Shown here in pieces: positions 56,401 through 64,000 of a stretch of 64,000 nt of DNA. The position numbers and the translations under genes are program-made. The DNA is from Ehretia macrophylla. Its lineage: Eukaryota > Streptophyta > Magnoliopsida > Boraginales > Ehretiaceae. The notes under the pieces are model-generated. The model ran no database searches, was not told the DNA's origin, and was given only the letters and a program-made list of their open reading frames with translations. The DNA lies in NCBI GenBank assembly GCA_037974665.1, contig CM075771.1:5084881-5148880 (forward strand), written 5' to 3'. How positions within the stretch are numbered: position 1 is the first letter of the stretch; every line of letters starts with the position of its first letter.

Positions 56401-56990
56401 TGCTATATAGATGTTGTGTTTGATTGCAAACTACTCATTTTATTGATGTAAATGACCCCGTTGTAATTTGGGTCTAATTATGGGATTGTACTATCTATAA
56501 CCGGACGAACTTTTATTTGGTTGTTTGCTTTCGTTTTCTTCATTAGTAGTTATCGTAGGCATTCAAACCACTAGATGAACAATCAACTAAGTTAATTCTA
56601 TCTAATTCAACTTAAGTGCTCATTTGCAAACTAAAGGATAATAGGTACTTGCATGATAGGAAATTGACAAATAAACGGGACATAGTTATCATGTTAGGCT
56701 TATTAACCAAACGAGACTTTCAAGATAAACTAGTAGGCAAATCGGTTGGTGACAAATAGGAGTCCTTAATGGAATTGGATTAATGATTGGAATAATTGAG
56801 GCATTTAGAGAATTAGGTCAAACCAAAGAGCCCAATTACAACCGTTATGCTGCTGGTTTACTGAAAATTTTTGGAGTTTAGGCGAAAATGTTAAGCGTTA
56901 AATCTTCATGAATGGTTAAGTATGTGAAATGATAAGAACGTTTAGATCACACCCTAGTCTAACCTTCATAGGCCGGGTTGGGACGTGACA
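53403..56990 (+). repeat. 3' LTR
   Basis: TGTGAGGCCC to GGGACGTGACA. A 492-bp stretch (55290-55781) is identical to the 5' LTR, while the rest differs by about 3-4%. Confidence 0.94.
54201..54232 (+). repeat. CT-rich microsatellite in the 3' LTR
   Basis: Counterpart of the run at 47713-47741 in the 5' LTR. Confidence 0.85.
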
Positions 56991-56995
56991 CTTGT
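56991..56995. repeat. Target-site duplication, right (CTTGT)
   Basis: Followed by CATGTTGAGGG of the 5S upstream spacer. Two C-to-T differences from the left copy. Confidence 0.75.
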
Positions 56996-57551
56996 CATGT
57001 TGAGGGTACAATTCCTATATGTGTTAACGGTTCACAGTGCCAGCCTAGAGAGATGGCCCATTCAAAAGGCCCAATGGGCTTAACGATAACCCATCCGCTT
57101 CAACAACGCAGCATCCTCGCAAGACGTGATATCGACACGTTGTAGGGCCCTATGATGTATCGCAAGTCAGGTTGTCGTCTTTTTAACAGCTCACGACGTA
57201 CGATCCGGGACGGAAAAACAGGGCAAAAGAAGAAAAGTGTCTTGAAACTGATGAAAATGTTCAATTTTGGGCTCCAAAAAGGGGCACATCGAGCAAGCTG
57301 GCTGCCCCCGTCGTAGATCTCTCAGAGAGCTTTGCAACGGTATGTTGTGCGCCGCGTAACACCTTACGGATCAAAAGTTATGGGCACCAGAGCGACGGAG
57401 ACCTGGTCACAAACCCTATGCCCTCAGTTTGCGGGCCCGGCCTCTACGTGAAGCGAAGTTGTCTTGCCCAATGTTCCGTGGCATTCGGTAATAGAGATTT
57501 GGTGGATAAAGTATCTTGGAAACCCTAGCCAGGGCAAAAAAAATTGAAAAG

Positions 57552-57670
57552 TGGGTGCAACCCGAGGACTTCCCAGTGGGTCGCCCATCCTAGTACTACT
57601 CTCGCCCAAGCACTCTTAACTTCGGAGTTCGGATGGGATCCGGTGCATTAGTGCTAGTATGATCTTACCC
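57552..57670 (-). rRNA. 5S rRNA gene, unit 52
   Basis: Full length. GCAACCCGAGG, CAGTGGGTCGCCC (C box), AGCACTCTTA (A box), GTTCGGATGGG and GCTAGTATGATCTTACCC. C-box change and flanking GAAACCCTAGCC link it to units 42 and 50. Confidence 0.92.
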
Positions 57671-58201
57671 GTCATGTTGAGGGCACAATTCCTATATGTG
57701 TTAACGGTTCACAGTACCAGCCTAGAGAGATGGCCCATTCAAAAGGCCCAATGGGCTTAACGACAACCCATCCGCTTCAACAACGCAGCATCCTCGCAAG
57801 ACATGATATCGACACATTGTGGGGCCCTCTGATGTACCGCGAGTCAGGTTGTCGTCCTTTTAACAGCTCACGAGCAAAAGAAGAAAAGTGGCTTGAAACT
57901 GATGAAAACGTTCGAGTTTGGGCTCCAAAAATGGGCACAACGAACAAGCTAGCGGCCCCGTCGTAGAAAACTCAGAGAGCTTTGCAACGGTATGCTGTGC
58001 ACCGCGTAACTCCTTACGGTTCAAAAGTTATGGGCACCGGAGCGACGGAGACCTGGTCACAAACCCTATGCCCTCGGTTTGCGAGCCCGGCCTCTATGTG
58101 AAGCGAAGTTGTCTGACCCAATGTTCTATGGGATTCGGTAATAGAGATTTGATAGAAAAAGTATCTTGGCAACCCTAACCAGGGCACAAAAAATTGAAAA
58201 G

Positions 58202-58320
58202 GGGGTGCAACACGAGGACTTCCCAGGGGGTCACCCATCCTAGTACTACTCTCGCCCAAGCACGCTTACCATCGGAGTTCTGATGGGATCCGGTGAATTA
58301 GTGCTGGTATGATCGCACCC
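58202..58320 (-). rRNA. 5S rRNA gene, unit 53 (near consensus)
   Basis: Full length; only CTTACCATCGG at the edge of the A box and GGTGAATTA differ. Upstream elements are intact. Confidence 0.95.
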
Positions 58321-58348
58321 GTCATGTTGAGGGCACAATTCCTATATG
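58321..58348 (-). promoter_or_regulatory. Upstream 5S promoter (representative, unit 53)
   Basis: In the RNA sense the 28 bases before +1 hold a TATA-like CATATAGG (-28 to about -21), GCCC at -14 to -11 and C at -1. This matches the three upstream elements known for plant 5S genes. The segment is the best-kept part of the spacer across units. Confidence 0.88.
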
Positions 58349-58382
58349 TGTTAACGATTCACAGTGCCAGCCTAGAGAGATG

Positions 58383-58406
58383 GCCCATTCAAAAGGCCCA
58401 ATGGGC
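58383..58406. repeat. Inverted repeat in the 5S upstream spacer
   Basis: GCCCATT and AATGGGC are perfect 7-bp arms around a 10-base loop, 63-86 bp upstream of the start, present in nearly all units. It overlaps two GGCCCA hexamers, whose complement TGGGCC is the plant site II motif. Confidence 0.8.
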
Positions 58407-58642
58407 TTAACGACAACCCATCCACTTCAACAACGCAGCATCCTCGCAAGACGTGATATCGACACATTGTAGGGCCCTCTAATGTCCCGCAAGTCAGGTT
58501 GTCGTCCTTTTAACAGCTCATGACGTACAATCCGGGATGAAAAAATAGAGCAAAAGAACAAAAGTGGCCTGAAACTGATGAAAACGTTCGATTTTGGGCT
58601 CCAAAAAGGGCACAACGAGCAAGCTAGCTGCCCCCGTCGTAG

Positions 58643-58657
58643 AGCTCTCAGAGAGCT
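58643..58657. repeat. Conserved 15-bp palindrome in the 5S spacer
   Basis: AGCTCTC-A-GAGAGCT: perfect arms with a single central base. It recurs in almost every unit (for example 62025-62039), although flanking spacer bases vary. Confidence 0.85.
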
Positions 58658-58877
58658 TTCCAACGGTATGCTGTGCACTGCGTCACCCCTTACGGATCGA
58701 AAGTTATGTGCTCCGGAGCAACGGATAGCTGGTCCTAAACCCTACGCCCTCGGTTTGAGGGCCCGACCTCTACGTGAAGCGAAGTTGTCTTGCCAAATTT
58801 TCCGTGGGATTCGGTAATAGAGATTTGGTGGATAAAGTATTTTGGAAACCCTAGCCAGGGCAAAAAAAATTGAAAAG

Positions 58878-58996
58878 GGGGTGTAACACGAGGACTTACC
58901 AGGGGGTCACCTATCGTAGTACTACTCTCGCCCAAGCATACTTAACTTCGGAGTTCTGATGGGATCCGGTGCATTAGTGCTGGTATGATCGCACCC
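58878..58996 (-). rRNA. 5S rRNA gene, unit 54
   Basis: Full length. GTGTAAC, CTTACCAGG, CACCTATCGTAG (C box) and GCATACTTA (A box). Shares GTGTAAC with unit 58. Confidence 0.92.
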
Positions 58997-59554
58997 GTCA
59001 TGTTGAAGGCACAATTCCAATATGTGTTAACGGTTCACAATCATTGCATAGAGAGATGGCCTATTCAAAAGGCCCAATGGGCTTAACGATAACCCATCCA
59101 CTTCAACAACGCAGCATCCTCGCAAGACGTGATATCGACACGTTGTAGGGCCCTCTGATGTCCCGCGAGTCAGGTTGTCGTCCTTTTAATAGCTCACGAC
59201 ATACGATCCGAGACGGAAAAGTAGAGCAAAATAACAAAAGTGGCATGAAACTGATGAAAACGTTCGATTTTGGGATCCAAAAACAAGCACATTGAGCAAG
59301 CTAGCTGCCCCCGTCGTAGAGCTCTCAGAAAGATTTACAACTATATGTTGTGCACCGCGTAACTCCTTACGGATCAAAAGTTATGGGTATCGGAGCGACG
59401 GAGACCTGGTCACAAACCCTACGCCATCGGTTTGCGGGCCCGGCCTCTACGTGAAGCGAAGTTGTCTTGCCCAATGTTCCGTGAGATTCGGTAATAGAGA
59501 TTTGGTGGATAAAGTATCTTGGCAACCCTAACCAGGGCAAAAGAAATTGAAAAG

Positions 59555-59673
59555 GGGGTACAACACGAGGACTTCCCAGGGGGTCACCCATCCTAGTACT
59601 ACTCTCTCCCAGGCACGCTTAACTTCGGAGTTATGATGGGATCCGGTGCATTAGTGCTGGTATGATCGCACCC
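59555..59673 (-). rRNA. 5S rRNA gene, unit 55
   Basis: Full length. GGTACAAC, CTCTCTCCCAGGCACG (intermediate element and A box) and GTTATGATGGG. Its terminator has the A tract broken by G, as in unit 59. Confidence 0.92.
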
Positions 59674-60230
59674 GTCATGTTGAGAGCACAATTTCTTTAT
59701 GTGTTAACGGTTCTCAGTGCCAGCGTAGAGAGATGGCCCATTCAAAAGGCCCAATGGGATTTACGACAACCCATCCGTTTCAACAATGCAGCATCCTCGC
59801 AAGACATGATATCTACACATTGTAGGGCCCTCTAATGTACCGCAAGTCAGGTTGTCGTCCTTTTAACAGCTCACGACGTACGATCAGGGACGGAAAAATA
59901 GGGCAAAAGAAGAAAAGTGACCTGAAACTGATGTAAACGTTCAATTTTGGGCTCCAAAAATGGGCAAAGCGAGCAAGCTCATTACCCATGTCGTAGAGCT
60001 CTCTAAGAGCTTTGCAACGGTATGTTGTGCGCCGCTTAACTCCTTACGGATAAAAAGGTATGGGCACCGTAGCGATGGAGACCTGGTCACAAACCCTACG
60101 CCCTCGATTTATGGGCCCAGCCTCTACGTGAAGCAAAGTTGTCTTGCCCAATGTTCCGTGGGATTCGGTAATAGAGATTTGGTGGATAAAGTATCTTGGC
60201 AACCCTAACAAGGGCAAAAAAAATTGAAAA

Positions 60231-60349
60231 GGGGTGCAACACGAGGACTTCCCATGGGGTCACCAATCCTATTACTACTCTCGCCCAAGCACGCTTAACT
60301 TTGGAGTTCTGATGGGATCCGGTGCATTATTGCTGGTATGATCGCACCC
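60231..60349 (-). rRNA. 5S rRNA gene, unit 56
   Basis: Full length. CCCATGGGGTCACCAATCC (C box, shared with unit 60), CCTATTAC, AACTTTGG and ATTATTGCTGG. Confidence 0.93.
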
Positions 60350-60907
60350 GTCAAGTTGAGTGCACAATTCTTATATGTGTTAACGGTTCACAGTCCCAGC
60401 CTAGAGAGATGGCCCATTCAAAAGGCCGAATGGGCTTAACGACAACCCATCTGCTTCAACAACGCAGCATCCTCGCAAGATGCGATATCGACACGTTGTA
60501 TGGCCCTCTGATGTACCGCATGTCAGGTTGTTGTCCTTTTAACAACTCACGACGTACAATCCGGGATGGAAAAATAGAGCAAAAGAATAAATGTGGCCTG
60601 AAACTGATGAAAACATTCGATTTTGCGCTCCAAAAAGGGGTATATCGAGCAAGTTGGCTGCCCCTGTTGTAGAGCTCTCAGAGAGTTTTGCAACGGTATG
60701 TTGTGCGCCGCGTAACTCCTTACGGATCAAAAGTTATGGGCACCGCAGTGACGGAGACCTGGTCACAAACCCTACGTCCTCGGTTTGCGTGCCCGTCCTC
60801 TACGTGAAGCGAAGTTGTCTTGCCCAATGTTCCGTGGGAATCGGTATAAGAGATTTGGTGGATAAAGTATCTTCTCAACCCTAACCAGAGCAAAAAAAAT
60901 TGAAAAG

Positions 60908-61026
60908 GGGGTGGAACACGAGGACTTCCCAATGGGTCACCCATCCTATTACTACTCTCGCCCAAGCACGCTTAACTTCGGAGTTCTGATGGTATCCGGT
61001 GCATTAGTGCTGGTATGATCGCACCC
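60908..61026 (-). rRNA. 5S rRNA gene, unit 57
   Basis: Full length. GTGGAAC, CCAATGGGTC, CCTATTAC and ATGGTATCC; A box intact. Confidence 0.93.
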
Positions 61027-61583
61027 TTCATGTTGAGACACAATTCCTATATGTGTTAACGGTTCACAGTGCCAGCCTATATAGATGGCCCATTCAAAAG
61101 GCCCAATGGGCTTAACGACAACCCATCCGCTTCAACAACGTAGCATCCTCGCAAGACGTGATATCGACACGTTGTAGGGCCCACTGATGTACCGCAAGTC
61201 AGGTTGTCATCCTTTTAACAACTCACGACGTACGATCCGGGATGAAAAAATAGAGCAAAAGAACAAAAGTGGCCTGAAATTGATGAAAACATTCAATTTT
61301 GGGCTCCAAAAAGGGGCACAACGAGCATGCTTGCTGCCCCCGTCGTAGAGCTCTCTGAGAGCTTTGCAACGGTATGTTGTGCACCGCGTAACTCCTTGCG
61401 GATCAAAAGTTATTGGCACCGGAGCAATGGATACTTGGTCGCAAACCCTACGCCCTCGGTTTGCGGGCCCGGCCTCTACTTGAAGCGAAGTTGTCTTGCC
61501 CAATGTTCCGTGGGATTCGGTAATAGAGATTTGGTGGATAAAGTATCTTGTCAACCCTAACAAGGGCAAAAAAAATTGAAAAG

Positions 61584-61702
61584 GGGGTGTAACACGAGGA
61601 CTTCCCATGGGGACACCCATCCTAGTACTACTCTCGCCCAAGCATCCTTAACTTCGGAGTTCTGATGGGATCCGGTGCATTAGTGCTGGTATGATCGCAA
61701 CC
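61584..61702 (-). rRNA. 5S rRNA gene, unit 58
   Basis: Full length. GTGTAAC, GGGGACACCC (C box), GCATCCTTA (A box) and GCAACC at the 5' end. Confidence 0.93.
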
Positions 61703-62228
61703 GTCATGTTGAGGGCACAATTCCTATAGGTGTTAACGGTTCACAGTGCCAGCGTGGATAGATGGCCCATTCAAAAGGCCCAATCGGCTTAATGACAACC
61801 AATCCGCTTCAACAACGCAGCATCCTCGCAAGACGTGATTCGACACGATATAGGGCCCTCTGATGTACTGCGAGTCAGGTTGTCGTCTTTTTAACAGCTC
61901 ACAACGTACGATCCGGGACGGAAAAATAGGGTAAAAGAGGAAAAGTGGCCTGAAACTGATGAAAACGTTCGATTTTGGGATCCAAAAATGGGTACAGCGA
62001 GCAAGCTCGCTACCCCAGTCGTAGAGCTCTCAGAGAGCTTTGCAACGGTATGCTGTGCGCCGCGTAACTCCTTATGGATCAAAAGTTATGGGCACCGGAG
62101 CGAGGGAGACCTGGTCACAAACCCTACGCCCTCGGTTTGCGGGCCCGGCCTCTACGTGAAGCGAAGTTGTCTTGCCCAATGTTCCGTGAGATTCGGTAAT
62201 AGAGATTTGGTGGATAAAGTATCTTGGC

Positions 62229-62236
62229 AACCCTAA
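62229..62236. promoter_or_regulatory. Telomere-like motif next to the 5S terminator (representative)
   Basis: AACCCTAA, the core of the plant telo-box, sits within about 25 bp of the 3' end of nearly every gene (GGCAACCCTAACCAGGGC). Known as a promoter element of plant translation genes; a role here is inference. Confidence 0.6.
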
Positions 62237-62259
62237 CCAGGGCAAAAGAAATTGAAAAT

Positions 62260-62378
62260 GGGGTGCAACACGAGGACTTCCCAGGGGGTCACCCATCCTA
62301 GTACTACTCTCGCCTAAGCACGCTTAACTTCAGAGCTCTGATGGGATCCGGTGCATTAGTGCTGGTATGATCGCACCC
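62260..62378 (-). rRNA. 5S rRNA gene, unit 59
   Basis: Full length, near consensus: CTCGCCTAAGC at the A-box edge and TTCAGAGCTCTG only. Confidence 0.95.
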
Positions 62379-62935
62379 GTCATGTTGAGGGCACAATTCC
62401 TTTATGTGTTAACGGTTCACAATGCCAGCCTAGAGAGATGGCCCATTCGAAAGGCCCAATGGGCTTAACGACAACCCATCCACTTCAACAATGCAGCATC
62501 CTCGCAAGACATGATATCGGCACATTGTAGGGCCCTCAGATGTACCGCAAGTCAGGTTGTCGTCCTTTTAACAGCTCACGACGTACGATCAGGGACAGAA
62601 AAATAGGGCAAAAGAAGAAAATTGGCCTAAAACTGATGTAAACGTTCAATTTTGGGCTCCAAAAATGGGCAAAGCGAACAAGCTCATTGCCCACGTCGTA
62701 GAGCTCTCTAAGAGCTTTGCAACGGTATGCTATACGCCGCGTAGCTTCTTACGGATCAAAAGTTGTGGGCACCGGAGCGACGGAGACCAGGTTACAAACC
62801 CTACGCCCTCGGTTTGCGTGCCCGGCCTATACGTGAAGCGAAGTTGTCTTGCCCAATGTTCCGTGGGATTTAGTAATAGAGATTTGGTGGATAAAGTATC
62901 TTGGCAACCCTAACAAGGGCAAAAAAAATTGAAAG

Positions 62936-63054
62936 GGGGTGCAACACGACGACTTCCCATGGGGTCACCAATCCTAGTACTACTCTCGCCCAAACACACT
63001 TAACTTCAGAGTTCTGATGGGATCCGGTGCTTTAGTGCTGGTATGATCGCACCC
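62936..63054 (-). rRNA. 5S rRNA gene, unit 60
   Basis: Full length. CGACGAC, CACCAATCC, AAACACACTTA (A box), TTCAGAG and GTGCTTTAG. Confidence 0.92.
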
Positions 63055-63611
63055 GTCATGTTGAGGGCAGAATTCCTATATGTGTTAACGGTTCACAGTC
63101 CCAGCCTAGAGAGATGGACCATTCAAAAGGCCCAATGGGCTTAACGACAACCCATCTGCTTCAACAACGCAGCATCCTCGCAAGACGTGATATCGACACG
63201 TTGTAGGGCCCTCTGATGTACAGCGAGTCAGGTTGTCGCCTTTTAACAACTCACGACGTACGATCCTGGACAGAAAAATAGAGCAGAAGAACAAAAGTGG
63301 CAAGAAACTGATGAAAACGTTCGATTTTGGGCTCCAAAAAGGAGCACAGCGAGCAAGCTGGCTGCCCTCGTCGTAGAGCTCTCAGAGAGCTTTGCAACGG
63401 TATGCTGTGCGCCGCGCAATTCCTTACGGATCAAAAGTTATGGGCACCGGAGCGACGCACACTTGGTCACAAACCCTACGCCCTCAGTTTGCGGGCCCGG
63501 CCTCTACGTGAAGCAAAGTTGTCTTGTCCATTGTTCCGTGGGATTCGGTAATAGAGATTTGGTGGATAAAGTATCTTCGCAACCCTAACTAGGGCAAAAA
63601 AAATAGAAAAG

Positions 63612-63731
63612 GGGGTGCAACACGAGGACTTCCCAAGGGGTCACCCATCCTAAAAATTACTCTCGCCCAAGCACGCTTAACTTCCGAGTTCTGATGGGAT
63701 CCGGTGCATTAATGCTTGTATGAACGCACCC
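63612..63731 (-). rRNA. 5S rRNA gene, unit 61 (120 nt)
   Basis: One base longer: CCTAAAAATTACTCTCG replaces CCTAGTACTACTCTCG between the C box and intermediate element, changing their spacing. Also CTTCCGAG, TTAATGCTTGTATG and GAACGC. Confidence 0.92.
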
Positions 63732-64000
63732 ATCATGTTGAGGCACAATTCATATATGTGTTAACGGTTCACAGTGCCAGCCTATAGAGATGGCCCATTC
63801 AAAAGGCCCAATGGGCTTAACGACAACCCATCCGCTTCAACAACGCAGCATCCTCGCAAGACGTGATATCGACACGTTGTAGGGCCCTTTGATGTACCTC
63901 GAGTCACGTTGTCATCCTTTTTACAGCTCACGACGTACGATCCGCGACAAAAAAATAGGGCAAAAGAAGAAAAGTTTCCTGAAACTGATGAAAACGTTCG

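Larger units (their letters stand above)
46933..56990 (+). mobile_element. Complete-ended, non-coding LTR retrotransposon with 3.6-kb LTRs
   Basis: A 10,058-bp element with LTRs of 3567 and 3588 bp, a primer site, a purine tract and a degraded 5-bp target duplication. The LTRs differ by roughly 3% in my by-eye comparison, so it is older than the element at 19698 (about a million years at a commonly used grass rate; inference). The 2.9-kb interior lacks recognisable gag-pol, so it is a non-autonomous derivative. Family: same as the Ty3/gypsy remnant at 30471-35260. The stretch leading into the purine tract, TTCGGGACGAAATTC, is typical of plant Ty3/gypsy chromoviruses. Confidence 0.93.
58321..58877. 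other. 5S intergenic spacer (representative, between units 53 and 54)
   Basis: Layout from unit 53 outward: promoter; inverted repeat with two GGCCCA copies (58382-58406); a C/A-rich stretch to about 58440; GACGTGATATCGACA; an A-rich run near 58537-58567; TTCGATTTTGGGCTCC; the palindrome at 58643-58657; a GC-richer stretch with TCTACGTGAAGCG; TAATAGAGATTTGG; then the telomere-like motif and terminator of the next gene. No open frame here is believable as a gene. Confidence 0.9.
58997..63054. repeat. Four-unit (2.705-kb) higher-order repeat in block E
   Basis: Units 54/58, 55/59 and 56/60 pair at offsets of 2706, 2705 and 2705 bp. Shared private variants include GTGTAACACG, the GGGCAAAAGAAATTG terminator, TT(T/C)CTTTATGTG upstream of 55/59, GATGTAAACGTTCAATT, CTCTCTAAGAGC, CTAACAAGGGC and TCACCAATCC. 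Confidence 0.87.
56991..64000 (-). repeat. 5S rDNA tandem array, block E (units 52-61)
   Basis: The spacer resumes after the element and runs through ten full units to the window end. The unit between genes 52 and 53 is 650 bp because about 27 bp of the A-rich spacer is missing near 57870. Units 54-56 match 58-60 at a 2.705-kb offset. No other gene in the spacers. Confidence 0.97.

Noticed and set aside
1-64000. CRISPR-like or satellite array
   Set aside because: The regular repeat is explained by 5S genes with Pol III signals; the period is far too long for CRISPR.
1-64000. Linkage to 35S rDNA (18S, 5.8S or 26S) as in some plants
   Set aside because: No 18S, 5.8S or 26S sequence seen in any spacer or between blocks.

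Overview
This window is plant nuclear DNA. Almost all of it is a tandem array of 5S ribosomal RNA genes, cut into five blocks by four LTR-retrotransposon insertions. All 5S genes lie on the minus strand. Read that way, each starts GGGTGCGATCATACC, carries the plant 5S internal promoter (A box, intermediate element, C box), ends GTTGCACCCC and is followed by T4 and T8 tracts that suit RNA polymerase III termination. The upstream flank has the plant 5S pattern: a TATA-like CATATAGG near -28, a GC-rich patch near -12 and C at -1. The species cannot be named from the sequence alone; a seed plant is the safe reading.

Layout: block A, 1-9534 (units 1-15); solo LTR, 9535-11809; block B, 11810-19697 (units 16-27, unit 16 half deleted); a structurally complete but non-coding LTR element, 19698-26532; block C, 26533-30448 (units 28-33); a broken minus-strand Ty3/gypsy remnant with one long LTR and part of gag, 30471-35260; block D, 35261-46932 (units 34-51); a second complete-ended but non-coding LTR element, 46933-56990; block E, 56991-64000 (units 52-61). 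I count 61 5S loci: 57 full length, one cut by the window edge, three broken. The repeat period is 676-677 bp (119-bp gene plus about 557-bp spacer), with exceptions of 650, 657, 660 and 739 bp.

The array is unusually heterogeneous. In my reading no gene matches the array consensus exactly, and several variants fall in the internal promoter. Shared private variants reveal higher-order structure: two-unit dimers at 1459-5508, a run of at least seven unit pairs repeated at an 8-unit (5.41 kb) offset in block D, and a 4-unit (2.705 kb) offset repeat in block E. No host protein-coding gene is present. The many 60-170 codon open frames are by-products of the 5S repeat and the LTRs.

The most striking observation is that two different LTR families (9535 and 46933) inserted at the same nucleotide, in the same orientation, with the 5-bp target straddling the 5S transcription start. 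That resembles the start-site targeting known for yeast Ty3 at Pol III genes and deserves a genome-wide test.
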